DNA of 64,000 nt from Burkholderia sp. (GTDB lineage Bacteria; Pseudomonadota; Gammaproteobacteria; Burkholderiales; Burkholderiaceae): assembly GCA_031253835.1 (NCBI GenBank), contig JAIRVP010000072.1:186001-250000 (forward strand), given 5' to 3'. The notes beneath the pieces are model-generated. The model saw nothing but the letters and a program-made list of their open reading frames with translations. It had not been told where the DNA came from and made no database searches. A program made the translations under genes and the position numbers. This document shows, piece by piece, positions 39,161-47,362 of this stretch; the first letter of the stretch is position 1, and each line of letters starts with the position of its first letter.

Positions 39161-39994
39161 TCAGCGGCGGCGCGACGCGCGCCACGCGATCCACAGCTTG
39201 CGGATCGGCGTCAGCGCGATGCGCTGGTGCAGCACCTGGAATCCGTCGCGCTCGATTTCGTCGAGCAGCGCGCCGGCCAGTGCGATCTGCGCGCGCAGCG
39301 TGCGCTGTGCACGGCGTTCGGCGGCGGGGATCGCCGCTTCGGCGGTCGCGAGCGTTTCGCGCGCGCGGGCCGTCTGGAATTGCAGCAATTCAGTGAAGGC
39401 CGGGCTGTAGCGACCATTCAGCAGATCGGCCGCGGTCACGTTGTAGCGCTGCAGTTCGTCGATCGGCAAATAGATGCGGCCGTGGCGCGCATCGTTGCCG
39501 AGTTCCTGCACGAACTGCGCGAGCATCAGCGCGCGGCCGGCGTCGGCGGCCCACGGCTGCGGGTCGGCCGGGTTCGCGGAACTTGCGCGCGCAACCAGTG
39601 ATGCGAAGGTGCCGCCGACCTGCGCGATGTAGCGCTGCAGGTTTGCGAAATCGAGGTAGCGCGCCTGTTCGAGATCCATCCCGTAGCCGTTGACGAGCGT
39701 GCGTAGCGCGTCGGCCTCGGCGGCGATCGCCGGATGATGCTGCGCGAGCGCCTTCGTGACGGGGTGCGACGGCTGCCCGTCGGCCAGCGCCGCGAGTTCC
39801 TTGTGCCACCACGCGAGCTTCGTGTGTCCGACGGTCGGGTCGCTGGTTTCCTTGACGGTTTCCTCGAGTTCGCGGCGCAGCGCGAACAGCGCCGTCAGGC
39901 GCGGCTGCGTGGCGAGCGGCGCCTGACGCAGCGCGTAGTAGACGCTGGAGCCCGCAGGGGCGGCCTTTTGCTGACAGTAGTCGTCGAAGTTCAC
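39161..39994 (-). CDS. Squalene/phytoene synthase-like protein with degenerate Asp-rich motifs
   Basis: A 277-residue all-helical protein of the squalene/phytoene synthase superfamily (DDYCQQKAAPAGSSVYYALR at the N-terminus; GRIYLPIDELQRYNV). In active HpnD/CrtB enzymes two Asp-rich motifs bind Mg-diphosphate; here the first is ELEETVKE (42-49) and the second VQELGNDAR (162-170), so most Asp ligands are missing. The fold without catalysis is known in the complex I assembly factor NDUFAF6, which this protein resembles in pattern (LFALRRELE, KLAWWHKEL). The start GTG 39994 begins the conserved region. It may be non-catalytic; see findings. Confidence 0.75.
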   Translation of the reverse strand: MNFDDYCQQKAAPAGSSVYYALRQAPLATQPRLTALFALRRELEETVKETSDPTVGHTKLAWWHKELAALADGQPSHPVTKALAQHHPAIAAEADALRTLVNGYGMDLEQARYLDFANLQRYIAQVGGTFASLVARASSANPADPQPWAADAGRALMLAQFVQELGNDARHGRIYLPIDELQRYNVTAADLLNGRYSPAFTELLQFQTARARETLATAEAAIPAAERRAQRTLRAQIALAGALLDEIERDGFQVLHQRIALTPIRKLWIAWRASRRR

Positions 39995-40098
39995 GGGCGG
40001 AATCGTGTGGGGGCGGGTTCGGGGGACGCGCGGCGGCGCGGTGCCGAAACGTCGAGCGCGGCATTCTAGCATCGCTGCACGACGGGTGCCGGCGGGGC

Positions 40099-40127
40099 GA
40101 GACAAGGCCGCACGGATCGGGTAGAAT
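40099..40127 (+). promoter_or_regulatory. Promoter of tRNA-Leu
   Basis: A -35-like GAGACA (40099-40104) and a -10 TAGAAT (40122-40127) are 17 bases apart. They lie about 100 bases before the tRNA; the GC-rich start region is typical of stable-RNA promoters. Confidence 0.5.
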
Positions 40128-40230
40128 CTCGCGCTCGCCTGATCGGGCGTGCCGGTTTTCGGGCCGGCATGAAGTCCCGGGCGTGTGGCGCATGGTTCTT
40201 GCGTGCCGCGCGGTCAGGCGACAGACATGC

Positions 40231-40317
40231 GCGTGAGTGGCGAAATTGGTAGACGCACCAGGTTTAGGTCCTGACGCCCGCAAGGGTGTGCCGGTTCGAG
40301 TCCGGCCTCACGCACCA
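40231..40317 (+). tRNA. tRNA-Leu (UAG anticodon)
   Basis: The acceptor arms GCGTGAG and CTCACGC pair, and the anticodon stem CAGG/CCTG holds the loop TTTAGGT with anticodon TAG. The long variable arm (CGCCCGCAAGGGTG) marks a type II tRNA, and the T arm is CCGGTTCGAGTCCGG. The gene encodes its CCA end. It reads CUA and CUG-type leucine codons. Confidence 0.97.
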
Positions 40318-40323
40318 GAAGTC

Positions 40324-40392
40324 GGAACCGCACCTCGTCGGGGTGCGGTTCCCAAAAAAGCGCTGCCGGTCGACTGACCGCAGCGCTTTTTT
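40324..40392 (+). terminator. Stacked terminator hairpins after tRNA-Leu
   Basis: A first stem (GGAACCGCACC / GGGTGCGGTTCC, 40324-40352) is followed by a second (AAAAAAGCGCTG / CAGCGCTTTTTT, 40354-40392) with an inner CGGTC/GACCG pair and a T-run. The second stem has A and T runs on both sides, so it can also act on the minus strand. Confidence 0.85.
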
Positions 40393-40514
40393 CGTTGATG
40401 GCCGTTTTTTCCGCCGACATGCGGGCCCACACGAAAGCACCCTGACATTCGGCCGCGTACAGTATCGTGATCGCGATCGAATGCAAGAAGCACAACAACA
40501 CCGAGGGGCCACCG

Positions 40515-40811
40515 ATGAAAAACACCGTACGCATCCCGATTTCCGTTCTGGCGCTGATGCTGGCCGCGCCGGCATTTGCCAATACGCCTGCCGAGAACAT
40601 TGCGTGGAGCGCCAGGCCCGCGCTGACGGTCTCAACGTCGTCGCCGGCGTGCTCCGAGTACTCGGGGCGCGTGATGTCGAGCGGCGAGACGCTGTCGACC
40701 GAAAACGTGCTGAAAGCGCTGGGCACGTCGCTGGCTGGCGCCGCGCTGGGCGCCGTCGCCGGCGGATATCAGGGCGCGGCCGCCAATCCGTGCCCGCGTC
40801 CCGGCCTGTGA
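40515..40811 (+). CDS. Small exported protein of unknown function
   Basis: A 98-residue protein with a signal peptide (KNTVRIPISVLALMLAAPAFA, cleavage near AFA-N). The mature part is Ser/Thr-rich and ends in a Gly/Ala segment (TSLAGAALGAVAGGYQGAAA) resembling a glycine-zipper, plus two cysteines (SPACSEY and NPCPRP) that could form a disulfide. The start is ATG 40515 with GAGGGG upstream. Probably periplasmic or outer-membrane associated. No family is recognised; it stands alone between tRNA-Leu and a minus-strand gene. Confidence 0.7.
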   Translation: MKNTVRIPISVLALMLAAPAFANTPAENIAWSARPALTVSTSSPACSEYSGRVMSSGETLSTENVLKALGTSLAGAALGAVAGGYQGAAANPCPRPGL

Positions 40812-40897
40812 CTGGCACGCTCCGCTTCATCTGAAACCGGCCCGACAACAAGCGCCGCGCGTTGCCCGACCGCGGCGCTGTGTCATTTCAGGCGCGC

Positions 40898-41128
40898 CTA
40901 CTCCCAGAAACTCCGGATCGCGACCGCGACGATCACCGGCACCGAGAATACGAGCGGAATCGCGAAATACTGCGCTTCGCGATCGACGACCCAGCTATAG
41001 ATCACCCACGCCGCGCCGATCGCGAACGTGATGAGGCCGACCGTGACGGCGGCGATGTTCTGAACCAGCTTCGACGGCTGGCGGCGCGTTTTGGCGTTGT
41101 CGTTGTCATCGCGCGGGGACGATTTCAT
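40898..41128 (-). CDS. Small two-helix membrane protein
   Basis: A 76-residue protein with a short basic hydrophilic N-terminus and two predicted membrane helices (about 24-46, AAVTVGLITFAIGAAWVIYS, and 54-72, FAIPLVFSVPVIVAVAI). The start at 41128 (MKSSPRDDN) removes a Pro/Arg-rich extension. I do not recognise a family. It lies 111 bases downstream of the deacetylase gene on the same strand and could be the last gene of that operon, or independent. Confidence 0.6.
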   Translation of the reverse strand: MKSSPRDDNDNAKTRRQPSKLVQNIAAVTVGLITFAIGAAWVIYSWVVDREAQYFAIPLVFSVPVIVAVAIRSFWE

Positions 41129-41239
41129 CGGAAGAGTGCGGCGTCGGGCCGGAACAGGGGTAAAAGCACAGGAAACCCCATCCGCACGGATCGCGCAAGG
41201 GCCGGCGCGGGCCGGCCCCGTCACGATCGTTCCCGCGCG

Positions 41240-42349
41240 TTACAACCCGAACGACGCGGCCAGTTCGTCGAGCAGCGCGCGCTGGAACGCGACGAACCGC
41301 TCACCCGGCTGCTGGGCGATCGCGAGATCGAGCATCGGATCGCCGACATCGGTGCGAATGCCGGCCAGTTCCTCGACGATCGCGAGCCCGCAGAACGGCA
41401 CGTACGCTTCCGAATACCCGCCTTCGTGAACGATCACGAGCCGCCCGCCGCAATGGCGCTGCGCCGCATCCTTCACCGCGTGCGTCATGAACCGGTAGCT
41501 GTCGGTATGCAGCTGCATGCGCGCGAGCGGATCGACGGCGCTCGCGTCGAGGCCGCTCGCAATGACGATCAGCTCGGGCCGGAAGCGCGCCAGCGCCGGC
41601 AGCACGATCCGCTCGAACGCGTAGCGATACGCGTCGTCGCCGCTGCCCGCGAGCAGCGGCACGTTCAGGTTGGCGCCGATGCCCGCGCCTTCGCCGCAGT
41701 CGTCCGCGCCGCTGTAGCCGGGCGGGAAGCAGCGGTCCTGGTGCAGCGAGATCGTCAGCGTGTCAGGATCGTCGTAGTAGATCGACTGTGTCCCGTTGCC
41801 GTGATGCACGTCCCAGTCGATCACCGCGACGCGCTCGATGCCGTGTTTCGCGCGGGCGGCCTCGATCGCGATCGGGATGTTCGCCAGCATGCAGAAGCCC
41901 ATCGGGCGATCGCGCAGGCAGTGGTGGCCGGGTGGCCGCGACAGCGAGAACGCATTGGCCGCGCGCTCGCCGACGACCGTATCGACGGCCGCGATCGCGA
42001 GGCCGGCCGACAGCGCGGCGATCTCGTAGCTGCCCTTGCCGAACGGCGCGAGATCGCCGAGGTCGCCGCCGTTCGCGTCGCTGAGCGCGCGGAACGCGTC
42101 GAGATAGTGCGCCGGATGAATACGCAGCAGATCGGTGGTCGTGGCCGGCTCGGCGCCGCGCAGGTCGAGCTGCGCGGCAAGGCCCGACGCCTGGACGAGC
42201 GACAGGAAGCGGCGCTTCGAATCGGGCGATTCCGCGTAGCCCGCGCTCGACGGCGGCTGGACCCAGCCGCCCACCGGGAAGAACAGCGCGTGCGTGCCGC
42301 CGGTATGCCAGAAAGTGCGTTCGTCGGTGAAGAAGGCAGTGCGATTCAT
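41240..42349 (-). CDS. Class II histone deacetylase-like amidohydrolase (HDAH type)
   Basis: A 369-residue zinc deacetylase of the HDAC/acetylpolyamine amidohydrolase fold. The key residues fall exactly where I recall them in bacterial HDAH of strain FB188 (also 369 residues): His142-His143 (PPGHH), Asp180 and His182 (DWDVHHGNG), Asp268 (SGLDAS) and Tyr312 (GGYSE). The natural substrate of this class is unsettled; acetylpolyamines or other acetylated amines are candidates. It is the third gene of a tight operon after a porin and an MFS transporter (16-base spacing), which suggests that its substrate is imported. Confidence 0.9.
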   Translation of the reverse strand: MNRTAFFTDERTFWHTGGTHALFFPVGGWVQPPSSAGYAESPDSKRRFLSLVQASGLAAQLDLRGAEPATTTDLLRIHPAHYLDAFRALSDANGGDLGDLAPFGKGSYEIAALSAGLAIAAVDTVVGERAANAFSLSRPPGHHCLRDRPMGFCMLANIPIAIEAARAKHGIERVAVIDWDVHHGNGTQSIYYDDPDTLTISLHQDRCFPPGYSGADDCGEGAGIGANLNVPLLAGSGDDAYRYAFERIVLPALARFRPELIVIASGLDASAVDPLARMQLHTDSYRFMTHAVKDAAQRHCGGRLVIVHEGGYSEAYVPFCGLAIVEELAGIRTDVGDPMLDLAIAQQPGERFVAFQRALLDELAASFGL

Positions 42350-42365
42350 GGATGTGCGTGACCTG

Positions 42366-43574
42366 TCACGGTTGGGAGGAAAGGGAAGGGCGCGCGCGGC
42401 GATCGATATGGCGCAGCGCGGCGAACGACACGATCGCGACGGCCGTTGCGGCCGCGAACAGCGCGTGCATCGTGCCGCCGGCGTCGAGCATCAGCCCGGC
42501 GAGCAGCGGGCCGGCCGCGAGACCGGCGCCGATCACGAAATTGAGCGTCGCGACGAGGCGGCCGGACGTGTCGATCTGCGCAACGGTCGCGAGGATGAAC
42601 GGCAGCACGAACGTCCACGCGAACTTGAACGTGAAGATCGCCGTGCTGTAGCCGCCGGTGTCACGCATCGTGGCGAGCGCGACGAGCGACGCGGCGAGCA
42701 GCGCGTAACCGGCCGCCAGCATCGCGCGCCGCGCAAGTCGGCCGCCCGCGCACGACGCGAGCGCCGCGCCGGCGATCCCCATCACGCTCGCGATCGCGAG
42801 CACGTTGCCGGTCGACTGCGGATCGAGCCCGGCCTCGGCCGCCGCGCGGCTCGCGAACGTCCATACGCTGCCGATCGCGAGATAGAACGTCAGCACCGCA
42901 CCGATGGCGAGCACGACGAAGCGTCGCGGCGTCTGCGTGGCATCGCCGCGCGCGGATGGCGCAGGCGTCGTGCGCGTACCGAGCGACGACGGAAAACCGC
43001 GCGACAGCGGTGCCGCGAGCAGTGCGAGCGCGGCGAGCGCGACATACAGCGCGCGCAGCCCGAACGCGACGAACACATGCGGCAGCACGAACAGGCCGAT
43101 CGCGCCCGCGATCAGCTGGCCGACGACCCACAGGCCGTACACGCGGTCGCTGTTCTCGCTGGTCGCGGCACTCGTCATGCAGAGCACCATCAGCGAGCCG
43201 CCGCCGAGTGCAGTGACGGCGCGCAGCGCGAGCAGCGCGGCGAAGCCCGGCATCCACAGCGCGGTCAGCAGGTTGCCGGCGCCGAACAGCGCGATCGCGA
43301 ATGCGGCGACGCGGCGCGCGTCCACTCTGCCAAGCCACAGGTACGACGGCACGGTCGCGAGGCTGAACGCGCCGAGTTCGACGAAGAAGTAGGTGCCGAT
43401 CTGCGACGCCGACAGCCCGAGTTGCGTCGCGAGCTGACCGGCAACGGCCGGTGCAACGAGCAGCAGCAGCGGCGTGATGGCCGCGAACACGACGAGCGCG
43501 ACGAGTGTCGAGCGCGCGAAGGCCGGCGCAAGGCCGTCGGGCGAGCGAGCGGCATCCGGGGACAGGGTTTTCAT
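42366..43574 (-). CDS. MFS transporter
   Basis: A 402-residue inner-membrane protein with about 12 hydrophobic helices of the major facilitator superfamily. Visible features include the loop 2-3 region YLWLGRVDARRVAAF, the second-half SCAGGRLARRAMLA, and long Ala/Leu-rich helices. No close subfamily is clear. It lies 21 bases after the porin gene and 16 before the deacetylase gene, so it most likely imports the deacetylase's substrate or exports its product. Confidence 0.83.
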   Translation of the reverse strand: MKTLSPDAARSPDGLAPAFARSTLVALVVFAAITPLLLLVAPAVAGQLATQLGLSASQIGTYFFVELGAFSLATVPSYLWLGRVDARRVAAFAIALFGAGNLLTALWMPGFAALLALRAVTALGGGSLMVLCMTSAATSENSDRVYGLWVVGQLIAGAIGLFVLPHVFVAFGLRALYVALAALALLAAPLSRGFPSSLGTRTTPAPSARGDATQTPRRFVVLAIGAVLTFYLAIGSVWTFASRAAAEAGLDPQSTGNVLAIASVMGIAGAALASCAGGRLARRAMLAAGYALLAASLVALATMRDTGGYSTAIFTFKFAWTFVLPFILATVAQIDTSGRLVATLNFVIGAGLAAGPLLAGLMLDAGGTMHALFAAATAVAIVSFAALRHIDRRARPSLSSQP

Positions 43575-43595
43575 GGCGGGATCTCGTGGAGGGAA

Positions 43596-44642
43596 TCAGA
43601 ACAGGTGGTACATGCCGACCATCGCGCCGAACTGCGACGCGCCGGCGAGCGGCGTCGGGTCGTATTCGTAGACGGTCTGCGAGCTCTGGCCGCTGTTGCG
43701 CGCATAGCCGAGGTTCACGTACGCGACGGTGCGTTTCGACAGTGCGTACGTGGTGCTCGCGATAAACAGCGTCGGGTGGCCGATGGCCGGCGTGTGCGAG
43801 TCGGTGTGGTAGACACCCGCGTTGAGTCCGATCTCGCTCGACGCCTGGTAGCGCGCACCGCCCCAGACGATCGTGCGCGCCGCGTCGAGGTCGCCGGTCA
43901 GGCGTTCGACGCCCGCATAGACGGTGAGCGGCAGCGTGGCGAACGCATAACGCGCGGCGAGCGTGCCGAGTTCGCGGCGTCGCGCGGACGTGTCGTCGGC
44001 CGCCGACACGTCGCCGTGCGCCTGATGCAGCACCGCGCTGACCGACAGCCCGTTGCTCGTGTACTGGCCGCCGAGTTCGAGCACGCGTCCGGCGCGCGTA
44101 TTGCCGGCGACGCCGGACGTCGCCGCGAGTGCCTCGACGTCGAAGCCGGCGAACGTCGGCGACTGGTACTTCACCGAATGGTCGATGAAGTTCGCATTCA
44201 TCGGCACGAGCACCCCCTGGCCGCTGTACGACGCGTACCAGAGCGGGTCGTAGAACAGCGTCTTGTCGAACAGCACGCTGAACTGCCGGCCGAGCGTGAC
44301 GGTGCCGACGGGCCCCGCGATGCCGACGTACGCACCGCGGAAGAACGCGTAGCCCGGTGCGGTCGCGGTGCCGTCGTTGAGGTTGAGGCCCTGTTCGAGC
44401 TTGAACAGCGCGCGCCAGCCGCCGCCGAGATCCTCGTGGCCCTTGATGCCGACCTGCGAAGGCAGGATGCCGTAGTTCTGCAACTGCACGGCCGAGTGGC
44501 GTCCGTCGGCGTGCGTCAGGTATTGCACGCCGGCGTCGAGCGCGCCGTACAGCGTGAGGGCCGACTGCGCATGCGCGGCGGCGCTGCATGCGGCAAGCGT
44601 CGCGGCGGCCGCGGCCGTGCGGATGAAGCGGGATTTCGTCAC
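43596..44642 (-). CDS. Gram-negative porin
   Basis: A 348-residue outer-membrane porin (OmpC-like trimeric family of betaproteobacteria). The signal peptide (about 1-26) ends AAAHAQ, followed by the mature start SALTLYGALDAGVQYL, the typical GYAFFRGAYVGIAGPVGTVTLGRQ segment, and a C-terminal Phe (MVGMYHLF) required for BAM recognition. The start is GTG 44642 with GGAGAA upstream. It heads an operon with the MFS and deacetylase genes and is divergent from the LuxR-type gene. Confidence 0.88.
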   Translation of the reverse strand: MTKSRFIRTAAAAATLAACSAAAHAQSALTLYGALDAGVQYLTHADGRHSAVQLQNYGILPSQVGIKGHEDLGGGWRALFKLEQGLNLNDGTATAPGYAFFRGAYVGIAGPVGTVTLGRQFSVLFDKTLFYDPLWYASYSGQGVLVPMNANFIDHSVKYQSPTFAGFDVEALAATSGVAGNTRAGRVLELGGQYTSNGLSVSAVLHQAHGDVSAADDTSARRRELGTLAARYAFATLPLTVYAGVERLTGDLDAARTIVWGGARYQASSEIGLNAGVYHTDSHTPAIGHPTLFIASTTYALSKRTVAYVNLGYARNSGQSSQTVYEYDPTPLAGASQFGAMVGMYHLF

Positions 44643-44944
44643 GTGGGGTTCTCCATGCCGTGCTGCATCGGTGTGTTGTCGGTGTTGTGGCGACGCAGTG
44701 TCCGCAGCGGGAAAACCTTCGAACAGTCGTCCAGATGAACGGTGTGGAAAACCCGCGGTGCGCGGCATCCGCGCCGCGCGACGCGCCGCCGCCGCGTGCT
44801 GCGGAGCAGCATCGTGCGGTGCACCGTTCAAATGGATGGGGCTGGCGCCCGTTCCGGCACCGTGGCCCGCCAAAAAAGCCGCTCGCTATAATCGGCCGGT
44901 GTCGTTGCGCACGTCAGCAGCCCGATCGGGCAGGGGAGCGGAAG
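44643..44944. promoter_or_regulatory. Divergent control region of the porin operon and LuxR-type gene
   Basis: A consensus -10 TATAAT lies at 44887-44892 on the plus strand, 52 bases before the regulator's GTG; no good -35 is visible, which suggests activator dependence. Nothing else in the 302 bases looks coding. Confidence 0.5.
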
Positions 44945-46093
44945 GTGAGGATCACGACGGATATCGGGCAGGATCTCGACGCGCTGCGCGATGTGCCGGC
45001 CGCCATCGTGCTCGACGAATTCGCGTGGCCGCCGCTGCCGTCCCGGCGCGCCGATTTCGACGGCGTCGCGCGTGGCGACGCCGCGCAGCGCGAACTCGGC
45101 CTGATGTTGCTCGACCTGTACGCGGTGGCCGCGCAATCGGGCATCGGCGAATTCGAATGCCGGTTCTTTTCGCTGCTGCAGGCGCTCATTCCGTTCGATG
45201 CCGCGTGGACCGGCGTCGCGACCCATGCGCCGACCGGCCCCGTGATGCACAACAGCTTCCTGTACCGCTTGCCGCACGCGTTCTTCATCGACTGGAAGCG
45301 CGTGCGCGATTGCGATCCGCTCGCGCACCGCACGCTGCACGGCGCACACGGCCGTGCGGTGCGGCTGACGGTCGTCGAGCCGGGGCTCGACGCGCGATTT
45401 CGCGACTGGTGCGTGAAGTACGGGCTCGCGCAGCTGATGTGCGTGTGCACGCTCGATCGCCGTTTCGGGCTGACGACGTTCATGTCGATCTACCGCCAGG
45501 GGCTCAATCGCCCGTTCAGCGACGACGATGCGCGTCGTTTCGAGGAAGTGATTCCGCACCTCGCGGCCGCACTGACGATCAATCGCGCCGCGCAGCTCAC
45601 GCGTGAGCGTCCCGAGACGGTGGCGCCGGCGGCGCGCGCGCTGTGCGACAACTTCGGCGTGCTCCATCATGCCGATCACGGCTTCGACGACGTGCTGCGC
45701 ACCGAATGGCCGGCCTGGGCCGGTGCGCGCGTGCCGGCGCCGCTCGTCGCGCACCTGCGGCGCCAGTCGGGCCAGCCGTTCGTCGGCGACGCACTGCGCA
45801 TCCAGTGTGTGCCCGTCGCGGGGCTGTTCCAGATCGAGGCGCGACCGCGCTCGTTGCTCGATCGCCTGAGCCCGCGCGAGCTGGCGGCAATCCGCTATTA
45901 CGGCGCCGGGCGGTCGCACAAGGAGGTCGCGCAACAGATGGCGATTTCGCCGACGACCGTGCGTCACTACCTGCGTTGCGCGTACCGCAAGCTCGGCATG
46001 CACGACAAGAGCCAGATCGCGGGCGTGCTCGGTGCGACGGGCGGCAGCATGGCCGACGACGAACCCGTCGAAGCCGGCGGCATGCCGCGCTGA
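44945..46093 (+). CDS. LuxR family transcriptional regulator
   Basis: A 382-residue regulator with an N-terminal region (about 40-220) of no recognised sensory type (it has no clear autoinducer-binding or receiver motif) and a C-terminal LuxR/GerE helix-turn-helix (about 310-365, LSPRELAAIRYYGAGRSHKEVAQQMAISPTTVRHYL). The start is GTG 44945, with GGGGAGCGG upstream. Divergence from the porin-MFS-deacetylase operon makes it the probable activator of that operon. Quorum sensing is not implied by the sequence. Confidence 0.83.
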   Translation: MRITTDIGQDLDALRDVPAAIVLDEFAWPPLPSRRADFDGVARGDAAQRELGLMLLDLYAVAAQSGIGEFECRFFSLLQALIPFDAAWTGVATHAPTGPVMHNSFLYRLPHAFFIDWKRVRDCDPLAHRTLHGAHGRAVRLTVVEPGLDARFRDWCVKYGLAQLMCVCTLDRRFGLTTFMSIYRQGLNRPFSDDDARRFEEVIPHLAAALTINRAAQLTRERPETVAPAARALCDNFGVLHHADHGFDDVLRTEWPAWAGARVPAPLVAHLRRQSGQPFVGDALRIQCVPVAGLFQIEARPRSLLDRLSPRELAAIRYYGAGRSHKEVAQQMAISPTTVRHYLRCAYRKLGMHDKSQIAGVLGATGGSMADDEPVEAGGMPR

Positions 46094-46130
46094 AGCGCAC
46101 GAACGCGGGTGCATGGCGTGCCCTCGCGTG

Positions 46131-46152
46131 AATGGTTGTGCCCGCAACCATT
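46131..46152. promoter_or_regulatory. Perfect 8-bp inverted repeat upstream of the ketopantoate-reductase-like gene
   Basis: AATGGTTG and CAACCATT flank TGCCCG. It lies 41 bases before ATG 46194, in the only gap after the LuxR gene. The AATGGTTG arms resemble MarR-family half-sites, and a marR gene lies 1.2 kb downstream. It lacks a T-run, so an operator is more likely than a terminator. Confidence 0.5.
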
Positions 46153-46193
46153 GAGCGTTATGCTCGTCAGCTCCCAGGAGACGGAATTCCATC

Positions 46194-47192
46194 ATGAACG
46201 ACACGAATTCAGGGTCGGTGCGCGCGGCGGTGGTCGGTGTCGGCGCGATCGGCGGATTGCTCGCGGCCGCGCTGTCGCGGGCCGGCATGACCGTGAGCGC
46301 ATACGCGCGCGGCGCGACGCTCGACGCGCTGAACACGCACGGCGTGCGCGTGATCGACGAAGCCGGCGCTACCGCGTCGGTGCCGGTGCGGGCGAGCGAC
46401 GATGCGGCCGCACTCGGCGTGCAGGACTACGTGGTGATCGCGCTGAAGGCGCAGGCGCTGCCGGCGCTGGCGGCGCGCATTGCGCCGCTGGTCGGGCCGG
46501 ACACCGTGATCGTCGCGGCGATGAACGGGCTGCCGTGGTGGTTCACGCACGGGCTGGCAGGATCGCTCGACGGCGTGCCGCTCGATGCCGTCGATCCGGC
46601 TGGCGCGGTGTCGGCGGCGCTGCCGCCCGCGCAGGCGATCGGCTGCGTCGTGCACCTGTCGTCGAGCACCGATGCGCCGGGCGTCGTGCGCCGCGGGCGC
46701 GGCAACCGGCTGATCGTCGGCGCGCCGGATCAGCGGCTCGACGTGGCCACGGCGCGGTTTGCCGCGGCGCTCGCGGCGGGCGGTTTCGACGTCGAGTCGA
46801 CGCCCGCGATCCGGACCGAGATCTGGACGAAGCTGTGGGGCAACATGAACATGAATCCGCTGAGTGCGCTGACGGGGTCGACGGCCGAACAGTTGCTCGA
46901 CGATCTGTTCACGCAGGAGCTCGCGCTGCGGATGATGGAAGAGGCGGCCGCGATCGGCGCGAAGCTCGGCCTGTCCACGGGGATGAGCGGGCCCGAGCGG
47001 ATCGCGGTCACGCGCAAGCTCGGCGCGTTCAAGACGTCGATGCTGCAGGATGTCGAAGCAGGGCGTTCGCTCGAGATCGGGCCGATCATCGGCGTGTTTC
47101 CGGAGCTCGGCCGCAAGCTTGGCGTGCCGACGCCGTACTGCGACGCGGTGCTCGGGCTGCTGCGCCAGCGCGCGGCGAACAGCGGGCTCTAG
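46194..47192 (+). CDS. Ketopantoate reductase family (ApbA/PanE-like) oxidoreductase
   Basis: A 332-residue NADPH enzyme of the 2-dehydropantoate 2-reductase family: Rossmann motif VVGVGAIGGLLAAALSRAG (near the N-terminus), KAQ (about 87-89) and the C-terminal domain with EIWTKLWGNMNMNPLSALTG and a late MLQDVEAGRSLEIGPIIG, which carries the family's catalytic context. Burkholderia genomes commonly carry several such paralogues; whether this one makes pantoate or acts on another 2-oxoacid is unclear. It is transcribed alone, convergent with the marR gene. Confidence 0.8.
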   Translation: MNDTNSGSVRAAVVGVGAIGGLLAAALSRAGMTVSAYARGATLDALNTHGVRVIDEAGATASVPVRASDDAAALGVQDYVVIALKAQALPALAARIAPLVGPDTVIVAAMNGLPWWFTHGLAGSLDGVPLDAVDPAGAVSAALPPAQAIGCVVHLSSSTDAPGVVRRGRGNRLIVGAPDQRLDVATARFAAALAAGGFDVESTPAIRTEIWTKLWGNMNMNPLSALTGSTAEQLLDDLFTQELALRMMEEAAAIGAKLGLSTGMSGPERIAVTRKLGAFKTSMLQDVEAGRSLEIGPIIGVFPELGRKLGVPTPYCDAVLGLLRQRAANSGL

Positions 47193-47274
47193 CGCGTGCG
47201 GGGCTGTGGTCGGTGCGGCTCCGCGCCGGCGGCGAAGCGCGAGACGTTCGTTGTGCCCGCCACATGATGCAAAG

Positions 47275-47315
47275 CGGGCCGCCCGCGCTGCCGGTCAGGC
47301 AACGTGGGCGGCCCG
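47275..47315. terminator. Hairpin between convergent genes
   Basis: CGGGCCGCCC (47275-47284) and GGGCGGCCCG (47306-47315) pair perfectly over 10 bp with a 21-base loop. It lies between the ketopantoate-reductase-like gene and marR. There is no T-run. Confidence 0.55.
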
Positions 47316-47362
47316 TCGAATTCGTCGGATCAATATGGCCGGCTCGGAGCCCGCGATGCGGG

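Noticed and set aside
40231..40392. tRNA-Leu as an integration site for a mobile element
   Set aside because: No integrase and no repeat of the tRNA 3' end was noticed, and the following sequence is a terminator and a small exported protein gene.
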